The notes below the pieces were generated by a model that saw only the letters and a program-made list of their open reading frames with translations, ran no database searches and was not told the origin of the DNA. This document shows positions 1 to 12,145 of a stretch of DNA of 24,019 bases, one piece after another; within the stretch, counting starts at the first letter, position 1; every line of letters starts with the position of its first letter. The position numbers were made by a program, and so were the translations under genes. This stretch comes from Nemertoderma westbladi (Eukaryota; Xenacoelomorpha; Nemertodermatida; Nemertodermatidae). The DNA is taken from contig JAUCBJ010003273.1 of assembly GCA_032718475.1 (NCBI GenBank), positions 1 to 24,019 on the forward strand. The letters run 5' to 3'.

Positions 1-4031
<4,031 letters not shown>

Positions 4032-4648
4032 GGTTTACAATCTTATTTCAGCATTAAAAAGCGTTTGCTGTATCGGTACTGCAGTATCAATATCCAATAT
4101 CAACCAATATAAACCAGTAAGATGTATTACTATTATGTATTGCTCTTATTATTTGTGTTCTTTATCCGGTTTCTTTATTTAGCAGCTTAAATTTTTAAAT
4201 ATATCGCCCCTAAATAAATAATCTGTGGAGTTACAAGTTATTATATGCCTGAGGGTTAGCTATGCGTAAATTAACTCTTAAAATTTAGTCACCCTCTCTT
4301 ACTCTATATTCTAATTATTATTGATGGTTTATTATTTTTTATGATATTTTATTATTATATTATTTTATTATTATATTATTTTATTATTTTATTATTATAT
4401 TACATTATTTTATTATTATTTTATAATATTTTATTATTATATTATATCATTTTATTATTATAAATTGTTATTATTATTTTATATATATTTTATTACTTAT
4501 TATCGAAAAAAAGCGAATTAATATTCTAGAATATAGTAAAAAAAACATTGAAAAAAACATTGAAGTGTTGATGCATCTCATAAAATGTATGCCTTTGATG
4601 TATTTTGTCTGTAAGATTTTTTACCATTAATACTATAAGTGTAGGGCC
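4032..4648. other. AT-rich non-coding stretch
   Basis: No coding signal was found on either strand. The first 30 or so bases may still be 5' UTR of the neighbouring retroelement. The rest is AT-rich and contains the TTATT-type microsatellite annotated separately. Confidence 0.5.
4316..4500. repeat. TTATTATTT-type microsatellite
   Basis: This is a low-complexity run of imperfect TTATTATTT and ATTATATTA units, almost free of G and C over about 185 bases. It lies between the retroelement 5' end and a set of foldback palindromes. No function is visible. Confidence 0.85.
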
Positions 4649-4684
4649 TACTGTAGCAGTTACCGGTAATTAACTGCTACAGTA
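4649..4684. repeat. Perfect 14-bp inverted repeat, 8-nt loop
   Basis: TACTGTAGCAGTTA at 4649-4662 is the exact reverse complement of 4671-4684. The loop 4663-4670 is CCGGTAAT. It forms a short perfect hairpin and is the first of several foldbacks in this part of the window. Confidence 0.85.
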
Positions 4685-4818
4685 TATCAGTAGACTTTTT
4701 AATTGCGTTTTATAGCGAATTAAACAAATTCGACCTGGAGGCCTAAGAAAGTGTGTGAGAATATCACCATACACACGTACAATTTAATAAAAATGCCACA
4801 TGCTTTATAATATGTATT

Positions 4819-4960
4819 GGTAATGTACTGTAGGCCAGGTGAGATAAATAATGACAACATAAAACTACTGTAATAACTTTGGGAAATGATTACTACTGTA
4901 CAGGGGCTAAAACGTTTTATGTTGTCATTATTTATCTCACCTAGCCTACAGTACATTACC
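4819..4960. mobile_element. Foldback element with 47-bp arms
   Basis: Arm 4819-4865 and arm 4914-4960 are reverse complements over 47 bp with one mismatch (GGCC against GGCT near position 4835). The loop is about 48 bp. Weaker pairing with an indel extends the arms out to about 4806 and 4973. The near identity of the arms suggests a young foldback or MITE-like insertion. No coding capacity and no clear target-site duplication were seen. Confidence 0.75.
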
Positions 4961-5191
4961 TTTACATTATTATGTACAGTATATCAAGCATGTTGGTAAA
5001 GGGAACAGGTTTACATACCAAAATAATGGGGAACCAAAATAATAAACGGGAGTTAAGAATTACTGGGCAACCCATTAAATAAATATATGGTAAAAGTACA
5101 TGGGACTGGATGACTGGTAACAAAGGGGGAGAGCTACTAACTAAATAACACTATGTTCGATTATTTGCCGAATTGTGATTGGCCGGCCAGT

Positions 5192-5221
5192 ATTACAGTA
5201 CAGTATGTACTGTACTGTAAT
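5192..5221. repeat. Perfect palindrome, 14-bp arms, 2-nt spacer
   Basis: ATTACAGTACAGTA (5192-5205) is followed by TG and then TACTGTACTGTAAT (5208-5221), an exact inverted copy. The TACTGTAC core also recurs elsewhere in the window. It is either a cruciform-forming relic or the joined ends of a small element. Confidence 0.8.
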
Positions 5222-5717
5222 TGAGAGTGCTTTGCACGCGTAACGCATGCGTCACGAATGGACCACGAATAATTTTAAGCGTGGTTAATGTTGTTGCTCG
5301 GCGGTCTAATATAATAGTGATAGCACAGTTAATATGATGTTAATATGATAGTGGATGACAATATTGTTTGGTACCGGTAATAGTAAACTGAATACAGCCA
5401 ATGTTGTTGACGGCGACGGTGACGGTAAAACAATATTACCCGTCTGCACTGAAACTGGGTAACTAACTAAACTGAATTACAAACCGGTAGCAGGAGATAA
5501 TAAATGATTGATATACCAATATTACTTCACTCCTAGGCTACCTTGGCCTGCTACCTAGTGGATGCTCTCCTTTCCCCTTATTGGCTAATAACCTACTTCT
5601 CACCCTTTCACTCTCTGGGAGTGTTTCCCCTCTGTTGCTAGCCTCTGCTAGCTGTGTCCCCTCCGAGGTGGTTTGACCTCTAACCTTCCGTTGTGTGTGG
5701 CTTCGGGGCTTGTGTTG
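5222..5717. other. Non-coding; C/T-rich patch at the right end
   Basis: No gene was recognised. From about 5540 the plus strand becomes strikingly C/T-rich, unlike the AT-rich surroundings. The minus strand is open here for about 100 codons, but its composition is a simple-sequence artefact and the peptide resembles no family known to me. It may be a dispersed repeat. Confidence 0.4.
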
Positions 5718-5730
5718 CCCCCCCCCCCCC
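5718..5730. repeat. Poly-C tract (C13)
   Basis: Thirteen consecutive C residues sit at the right edge of the C/T-rich patch, immediately before a cluster of hairpins. The length is prone to sequencing error. Confidence 0.85.
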
Positions 5731-5734
5731 AAAT

Positions 5735-5841
5735 GTTGGTTGTGATACGAGATTAATATTGCTAATCTCGTATCTCCAACATATTGCTGAAAATGCCACC
5801 ATCCCATTTTCTGGTGGCTAATGAGGCGGAATTGAATCCGC
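5735..5841. repeat. Three consecutive hairpins
   Basis: Hairpin 1: ATACGAGATTA (5745-5755) pairs perfectly with 5763-5773, with an outer GTTGG/CCAAC pairing (5735-5739 with 5776-5780). Hairpin 2: GCCACCA (5795-5801) pairs with TGGTGGC (5812-5818). Hairpin 3: GCGGA (5826-5830) pairs with TCCGC (5837-5841). The order and tight spacing suggest a structured module, either RNA or transposon end, but nothing identifies it. Confidence 0.6.
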
Positions 5842-6066
5842 TTACATACTGCTTTAGGCAACTTTGTGTACTGGCTGAGTATGTACCGTACCAGAACGCA
5901 GGACCGCTATATAAATCAGAATATACAGTACAGCAGTCTGGCAGTAGTTTTAAATTGGCATATTACAGTAGGCCTACCTGCCACGGCCTGACGGCCGGGT
6001 CCGACAAATCTGTGCAAAAAAGTACAAACAAATACGAAATAGTACAATATACAGATATAGTGTGAT

Positions 6067-6765
6067 ACGACTGATCGGTCCTACGAATTACCCAAAAAAA
6101 CACAAAATTACCCAAAAATATACAAAAAAACACAAAAAAATACAAAAAAACACAAAAAATTTACCCGAAAAAACACAATACTGCAATATTACCCAAAAAA
6201 CGTACCCAAAAAGACAAAAATAATTTATATCCTATAGGCCTAGGTAGCAGCTAGCAGGGTAGGCTGGTAGGGTTGGAAAAATAAGACTGTAACCTGTGTT
6301 CTTTGGCTATCGTTTATTGTTTTGGTTAGAAAAGCCTGCTACTGTAACCTGCTCCTTTCCATTAATTAAGAAATCTGATTTTGTATGCTGTCTGGTAGTA
6401 TGGGTGGGTAGGCTTACCGGTAAACCGGTGCCAGTAGGTCATTAAAGGAATCTTCAAATGACAGAATGAACAAAATGTAATATTTTGAAAAAAGTGAAAA
6501 TTGCAAACTGAAAAGTGAAACTCTTCTTACAATTAACCTAAATCTTATTGTAGATACATTGTTTATGAAAAACATTTTTATTTGTCTTTTTGGGTAGTTT
6601 TTTTTGGGTAGGCCTAATATTGTGTTTTTTTGTGTATTTTTGTGTAAATTTTTGTGTAAATTTTTGTATTTTTTTTGTGTTTCTTTGTGTATTTTTGTGT
6701 TTTTTTTGGGTAATATTGTGTTTTTTTGGGTACCCCTACCGTAATTCGTAGGACCCACGACTGAT
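6067..6765. mobile_element. Non-autonomous DNA transposon (MITE) with 9-bp target duplication
   Basis: The direct repeat ACGACTGAT occurs at 6067-6075 and 6757-6765 and brackets a 681-bp element (6076-6756). The ends are inverted repeats: the left begins CGGTCCTACGAATTAC and the right, read in reverse complement, begins GGGTCCTACGAATTAC, with one mismatch at the outermost base. The similarity continues inward for about 150 bp as A-rich CCCAAAAAAACACAA runs on the left, mirrored by T-rich runs on the right. The right arm has an extra segment of about 11 bp after the first 17 bases. The centre encodes no transposase. A 9-bp duplication fits Mutator-like elements and 8 bp would fit hAT. Superfamily assignment is inference. 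Confidence 0.82.
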
Positions 6766-6854
6766 AGTACAAAAGAGTGCAAAAATAGGGCAAAAGAGTA
6801 CAAACGAGTGAGAAACGATTACAAAACGTGTACCAGTATACAAGTGTAATTCAA

Positions 6855-7092
6855 ATCGTGTAGAGGGGCGCGGGCGCGGCGCACATGATCTGCAAAATAG
6901 GCCTAAAACAAAGCATTGTGGGGCGCCAGACTGGAATCCACACACTTTGCGCCGGATTAATCCAGCACGCTTGGCAATAAAAGCGCGCCCATGTGGCGCG
7001 TGGCGCGCTCGAAAATCGTAAAGCGCGCCGGCTTTGGCGCTCCCAAAAATAACAACCGGTGGCGATTTGTTAGTTTAACAATTACGGAAGTG
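6855..7092 (+). promoter_or_regulatory. CpG-rich block with ETS-like site, candidate CCDC6 promoter
   Basis: From 6855 to about 7045 the sequence is rich in GCGC/CGCG words, in strong contrast to the AT-rich flanks. It is followed at 7084-7092 by ACGGAAGTG, close to the ETS-family core-promoter motif. It lies about 600-830 bp upstream of the CCDC6-like ATG, on the correct side. No TATA box or start site can be fixed by eye. The promoter role is inference from composition and position. Confidence 0.35.
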
Positions 7093-7576
7093 CCTTAAAA
7101 ATTGCATTAGCTGTTTAAAAATTTCGGCTAGCTAAACCTATCTAAAACACTAGCTACCATAAAATTTAGTATCTTGCTTAACGAAGAGACTTCAATTAGG
7201 TACGTCCATTGATCAAATTGCAGAAAATGAAAATTTATAGATCCCCATATCAAAATTATCAAAATAGTGTAAAAAAAACTGCCTCTTTTTTTAATGCCAA
7301 ATCGATAACATGTTTGGCCGTATATATAGATGATAGAAGGCCATGGTCTGATGGTAGGCCTCTTACAGTAGCCCTATTAGCTTATTGAACTATATACAAA
7401 TACTGAAATATAAGGAGGGGTTTCTGAATTAAAGTTAGTCAGTTTATGATGTACCTGGTACCGGTAGGTAGGTCCTAGATATATGATAAAATGTTGCAAA
7501 TATAATATGTCTGTATGTAGGCCTATGTCAGTATGTAGTTTATTATTGATGTTGTTCAGCATATTCATACAGATAT

Positions 7577-7632
7577 AATATAAGGAAATAACGGTAGACT
7601 ATCGGATATAAGGAAATAGCCGTAGACTATCG
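7577..7632. repeat. 28-bp tandem duplication
   Basis: Two imperfect copies of a 28-bp unit containing TAAGGAAATA and GTAGACTATCG lie end to end, about 55 bp upstream of the CCDC6-like start codon, probably in its 5' UTR. No function is evident. Confidence 0.65.
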
Positions 7633-7687
7633 ATCGATCGGGTATCTACATGTAATTAATAAGTTGTTGGTTGGATAACTTGTCGTC

Positions 7688-9079
7688 ATGGCGGACAGGG
7701 ACAGTGCGTCAGAGACATACGAAAGCGACGCGAGTATAGCTAGTAGCGACATGGGGATGGATACAACACCATCGCGGTCTATTGGTGCGTCCAAGGACCA
7801 ACTGCACAACCGAGTGAACTCGTTACAGCAGGAGAACCGAGTACTAAAGTTGGAGGTTGAGACCCTGAAACTGAAATGGAAAGCGATGGGAGAGGAGAAT
7901 CGGATGCTAAGGAAGACGAGCGTTTCCATCCAAGCTAAAGCTGAGCAGGAAGAGGAGTACATATCGAATACATTGCTGAGGAAAATTGAGAAGCTAAAAA
8001 AAGAAAAGGAGAAGTTGGCTATGAATTACGAACAAGAGGAAGAGTTTCTTACAAACGATTTGTCGAGGAAGTTGCAGCAGTTGAGAGATGAGAAGTCGTC
8101 TTTAGAGAGGACGCTGGAGAGAGAGCAAGAGTTCCAGGTGAATAAACTGATACGGAAGATCGAGAGATTGCAAGGAGAGATATCGGGGAAACAGAACTCG
8201 TTGGAACAGTTGAGAAGGGAGAAGGTTGACTTGGAGAATGTGTTGGAGCAGGAGCAGGAGATGCTGGTAAACCGATTGTGGAAGAAGATGGAGCGGTTGG
8301 AGAAAGAGAAGAGGATGCTGCAGGATCGGTTGGAGCAGCAAGGGATCCCGGGGAGTCCGGCGGAGGAGAACCGAGATGGTAACGGATCGATCGGGGCGAC
8401 GCCGGAGTTCCTCGCGGGGAACATTAAGAAACTCCGAGCCGAGGTGAGCCGACTCCGGGGGAATCTGAGCACCTCGCAGCACGAGACAGAACGGAAGATG
8501 GCCACCATGGCCGAGGAGGAACGCCATCTCAAGGAGGAGAACGTCCGTCTGCAACGGAAGCTGCATCGCGAGATGGAGAGATCTGAGCATCTCAATCGGG
8601 CCTTGAGCGAGTCCGAGTCCATGTCCGAGGTTGAGGATGAGCGGCAGTTCAACGAGCTCTCGTCGGAGCGTCCGAGCCGTGGTCGGACCCCGTCCTCCCC
8701 GATACCCCTGGGTACCGCGCCCTGGGGAGCGCCCACGGGCGCCCATCCAGCGCCCAGTAGCCGCCCACTCAGTCCCGGAAGTCCCATGTCCCGCTGTCCC
8801 ACCTGCGGGAACTACTCGTACCCCCTGGGTTTCTGCACCCCCAATGCCTCGCCGCCCCTCCTCTCCCACCCCCCTGGGATACCCTCTCACTCTCACGCCT
8901 CTAGCGGACGGGCTCGCATCAACAGCACCCCGGATAAAGTCTCCTCGTCTAAGTCTGCTGGCACCGCTGATTGGGCTAAGTTTATCAAACCGTCAGGGAT
9001 TCCCAGCCCCAGGGCGGGCTCTGAGTCTCCCAGCTCGTCTGGAGTCTCTCACCACGGGACCCGTTCTCTACCCCGTTAA
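7688..9079 (+). CDS. CCDC6: CCDC6-family coiled-coil protein, intronless
   Basis: This 463-residue protein is recognisable as CCDC6 (H4/PTC1), a conserved cytoplasmic and nuclear coiled-coil protein known in vertebrates as a DNA-damage-response factor and RET-fusion partner. The N-terminus MADRDSASE resembles vertebrate CCDC6. Residues about 37-218 and 243-325 are long coiled coils with a repeated EQEEE-aromatic module (aromatic at 91, 120, 149; Met192) spaced 29, 29 and 43 residues, and hallmark phrases such as VNRLWKKM and [10 protein letters not shown]. The C-terminal third is Ser/Pro-rich and keeps the RTPSSPIP and SSRPLSPG segments. A CPTCG...C cluster (370-383) has no counterpart I recall in vertebrate CCDC6. 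The start context GTCATGG is good, and length is close to the human protein (about 474). The whole gene is one exon, although vertebrate CCDC6 is split, yet no poly(A) tail marks it as a retrocopy. GC rises sharply from about 8340 onward. Confidence 0.93.
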   Translation: MADRDSASETYESDASIASSDMGMDTTPSRSIGASKDQLHNRVNSLQQENRVLKLEVETLKLKWKAMGEENRMLRKTSVSIQAKAEQEEEYISNTLLRKIEKLKKEKEKLAMNYEQEEEFLTNDLSRKLQQLRDEKSSLERTLEREQEFQVNKLIRKIERLQGEISGKQNSLEQLRREKVDLENVLEQEQEMLVNRLWKKMERLEKEKRMLQDRLEQQGIPGSPAEENRDGNGSIGATPEFLAGNIKKLRAEVSRLRGNLSTSQHETERKMATMAEEERHLKEENVRLQRKLHREMERSEHLNRALSESESMSEVEDERQFNELSSERPSRGRTPSSPIPLGTAPWGAPTGAHPAPSSRPLSPGSPMSRCPTCGNYSYPLGFCTPNASPPLLSHPPGIPSHSHASSGRARINSTPDKVSSSKSAGTADWAKFIKPSGIPSPRAGSESPSSSGVSHHGTRSLPR

Positions 9080-9305
9080 CCTATCCCAACCCAGACAGTG
9101 ACTCTACCCCCTCGCTTGCCTTATAACATTTATTTGGCGATTAATTCCGCCCTATGTAGGCCTACTTAAATTAATTATATTAAATTCAGTTAAGTTTGAT
9201 TAGGTTATGCCAGTTTTTGGTACATCTGAACACTAGACCGGCCAAGGAGCAAGTTTGAAATGTAATCTGGGTGCCCTGAATATGTGTAGCGAAAGTCACA
9301 AGTGA
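9080..9305 (+). other. Proximal 3' UTR / downstream flank of the CCDC6-like gene
   Basis: This non-coding stretch lies between the stop codon and the 19-bp array. No AATAAA signal was found here. If the gene uses the AATAAA at 11102, the 3' UTR runs through the array. Confidence 0.4.
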
Positions 9306-10977
9306 GTGATCGTAAAAGTCTCTAGTGATGGTGAAAGTCACTAGTGATGGTGAAAGTCACTAGTGATGGTGAAAGTCACTAGTGATGGTGAAAGTCACTA
9401 GTGATGGTGAAAGTCACTAGTGATGGTGAAAGTCACTAGTGATGGTGAAAGTCACTAGTGATGGTGAAAGTCACTAGTGATGGTGAAAGTCACTAGTGAT
9501 CGTAAAAGTCTCTAGTGATGGTGAAAGTCACTAGTGATGGTGAAAGTCACTAGTGATGGTGAAAGTCACTAGTGATGGTGAAAGTCACTAGTGATGGTGA
9601 AAGTCACTAGTGATGGTGAAAGTCACTAGTGATGGTGAAAGTCACTAGTGATGGTGAAAGTCACTAGTGATGGTGAAAGTCACTAGTGATCGTAAAAGTC
9701 TCTAGTGATGGTGAAAGTCACTAGTGATGGTGAAAGTCACTAGTGATGGTGAAAGTCACTAGTGATCGTAAAAGTCTCTAGTGATGGTGAAAGTCACTAG
9801 TGATGGTGAAAGTCACTAGTGATGGTGAAAGTCACTAGTGATGGTGAAAGTCACTAGTGATGGTGAAAGTCACTAGTGATGGTGAAAGTCACTAGTGATG
9901 GTGAAAGTCACTAGTGATGGTGAAAGTCACTAGTGATGGTGAAAGTCACTAGTGATGGTGAAAGTCACTAGTGATCGTAAAAGTCTCTAGTGATGGTGAA
10001 AGTCACTAGTGATGGTGAAAGTCACTAGTGATGGTGAAAGTCACTAGTGATGGTGAAAGTCACTAGTGATGGTGAAAGTCACTAGTGATGGTGAAAGTCA
10101 CTAGTGATCGTAAAAGTCTCTAGTGATGGTGAAAGTCACTAGTGATGGTGAAAGTCACTAGTGATGGTGAAAGTCACTAGTGATGGTGAAAGTCACTAGT
10201 GATGGTGAAAGTCACTAGTGATGGTGAAAGTCACTAGTGATGGTGAAAGTCACTAGTGATGGTGAAAGTCACTAGTGATCGTAAAAGTCACTAGTGATGG
10301 TGAAAGTCACTAGTGATGGTGAAAGTCACTAGTGATGGTGAAAGTCACTAGTGATGGTGAAAGTCACTAGTGATGGTGAAAGTCACTAGTGATGGTGAAA
10401 GTCACTAGTGATGGTGAAAGTCACTAGTGATGGTGAAAGTCACTAGTGATGGTGAAAGTCACTAGTGATCGTAAAAGTCACTAGTGATGGTGAAAGTCAC
10501 TAGTGATGGTGAAAGTCACTAGTGATGGTGAAAGTCACTAGTGATGGTGAAAGTCACTAGTGATGGTGAAAGTCACTAGTGATGGTGAAAGTCACTAGTG
10601 ATGGTGAAAGTCACTAGTGATGGTAAAAGTCACTAGTGATGGTGAAAGTCACTAGTGATGGTAAAAGTCTCTAGTGATGGTGAAAGTCACTAGTGATGGT
10701 AAAAGTCTCTAGTGATGGTGAAAGTCACTAGTGATGGTGAAAGTCACTAGTGATGGTGAAAGTCACTAGTGATCGTAAAAGTCTCTAGTGATGGTGAAAG
10801 TCACTAGTGATGGTGAAAGTCACTAGTGATGGTGAAAGTCACTAGTGATGGTGAAAGTCACTAGTGATGGTGAAAGTCACTAGTGATGGTGAAAGTCACT
10901 AGTGATGGTAAAAGTCACTAGTGATGGTGAAAGTCACTAGTGATGGTAAAAGTCTCTAGTGATGGTGAAAGTCACTA
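9306..10977. repeat. 19-bp tandem array, 88 copies
   Basis: The unit GTGATGGTGAAAGTCACTA repeats for 1672 bases, exactly 88 periods with no net insertion or deletion. Each junction contains the perfect 10-bp palindrome TCACTAGTGA. A variant unit with CGTAAAAG (usually followed by TCTCTAG) occurs at units 1, 11, 21, 25, 36, 43, 52, 62 and 78. The first three are spaced by exactly 190 bp, which points to a ten-unit higher-order repeat. More TGGTAAAAG variants appear near the right end. The array starts about 225 bp after the CCDC6-like stop codon. Confidence 0.97.
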
Positions 10978-11043
10978 CTGATGGTGAAAGAATGAACTGA
11001 AATTGTTATTATTTTGATTGAAGACGTCCCGCTGCTCGCGCAT

Positions 11044-11074
11044 CTGCTGTCCCGGGGGTCAACCCCACCAGCAG
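11044..11074. repeat. GC-rich hairpin
   Basis: CTGCTG (11044-11049) pairs with CAGCAG (11069-11074), and an inner GGGG/CCCC pairing closes on TCAA. It lies about 30 bp upstream of the candidate polyadenylation signal in otherwise AT-rich sequence. It might be a 3'-end structural element of the upstream transcript. Confidence 0.5.
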
Positions 11075-11101
11075 TGGATCGCCTTCGAAATAGGAAACGA
11101 T

Positions 11102-11107
11102 AATAAA
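11102..11107 (+). terminator. Candidate polyadenylation signal AATAAA
   Basis: This is the first canonical AATAAA that I found downstream of the CCDC6-like stop codon, about 2.0 kb away. If used, it places the 88-copy array within the 3' UTR. The motif is common in AT-rich DNA, so support is weak. Confidence 0.3.
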
Positions 11108-12145
11108 AGCTTTATTTTTAACAAGTAGCTCAAGTGGTTTTAGCTTTAGGCACAGTCTATTGAATATCCCTTGTTTTAAACTTTAAAATTCATTTATTAT
11201 ACTAAAATATATTTTCCTGCCTCAACTAAAACGTGGACCTAAACATTAAACGTAGTAATTAATAATGGATGAAAAATACACAATTTTTGCTTCTTTGTGA
11301 GACTTGATTCCGGGTGCCTAATTTTAAACTGAAGTCCGCGTCTTTGTCTGAAGGGTAATTAATTATAATATATTGTGAATTATTACCTTCTTGAAAATAA
11401 TTGTGATGATGTTAAATTCATAATTTACCGTTAATTGCTCCTGTGTGATCTTTTGATCCCTTTGACTCATCTCATTTTGAAGGTGTACATGAAAAATTAG
11501 CTAAAGTTACGGACAAAATGAATTGCAGACCATTTCAAAATCAGGTAAGATGGAGAAATAATTTGGTATCAAAAACGGCTTAACTTTCTCTGTTGTATTT
11601 GTTATTGTATTGAAGTAATATAAATTATATAGCTAATATATGAATATGTTATTGAGAAAATATATATGATGCAGTGAATCCTCTATTAATTGTTATCTGT
11701 TTTTAACGTTTAACTTTATTTAAATATATTCGTTTATGTGACACAATCCCAATTAGTGTGTACCGAAATTTAATAATATCAATGAATATAATTATTATAA
11801 TTGTCTCTCTTAGTTTCTGGTTTTTAGAGACAGTATTAGTGTTATCCCGTTTATAAGAGAGTGTGGCCAGTTTGGGTTTAGTATACTACCTTGGGAGTAT
11901 GTGGTGAAATTGTTTGTCGTTTTTTTCTTCTCTTTCCAACTCGCCTGGCATCGCATATATAGCCAGTGCAGTGCGCCACAGGTTCTAATATCGTAATTTA
12001 AACGAAACACAATGCCAAAAATAGAAGCTATGTTCCAACGGTTGTCAATGTTGTTTCAGAATAAATTGATCTTACAGTAAACTCTGATTTAATGGGGATA
12101 GAATCCTATTTATAAGACGCATGGAAGTTTAAAATATCGCACTAG

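Larger units (their letters stand above)
6766..7687. other. Intergenic / 5' flank of the CCDC6-like gene
   Basis: There is no coding sequence. The first 70 bases are A-rich with AGTACAAA motifs that also occur to the left of the MITE, so the MITE landed in a pre-existing A-rich repeat. A CpG-rich block and an ETS-like site follow (annotated separately), then AT-rich sequence and a 28-bp duplication just before the ATG. Confidence 0.5.
10978..12145. other. AT-rich gap between the two tandem arrays
   Basis: No gene was supported. It holds a stable hairpin (11044-11074) and an AATAAA (11102-11107), annotated separately. CAG|GTAAGA near 11541 matches a splice donor, but the only upstream in-frame ATG gives nine codons and no family is recognisable. 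Short minus-strand open frames at 11810-12010 look random. Confidence 0.45.

Noticed and set aside
5538-5861. 107-codon minus-strand frame over the C/T-rich patch
   Set aside because: It passes through a C13 tract (a glycine run when translated) and hairpins. No family resemblance and biased composition.
6414-6945. Minus-strand frames around the MITE right arm
   Set aside because: They are low-complexity Lys/Asn/Thr- and Phe-rich translations of A/T-rich inverted arms and flanks, not genes.
8026-8896. Long minus-strand open frames opposite the CCDC6-like gene
   Set aside because: They are shadows of a GC-rich, coiled-coil coding strand. The plus-strand frame has clear family identity.
9306-10977. 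CRISPR-like array interpretation of the 19-bp repeats
   Set aside because: Units are contiguous with no unique spacers and the genome is eukaryotic. It is a minisatellite.
11490-11590. Possible first exon ending in CAG|GTAAGA
   Set aside because: The donor-like site is good, but only nine codons precede it from the ATG and nothing downstream resembles an acceptor-linked gene.
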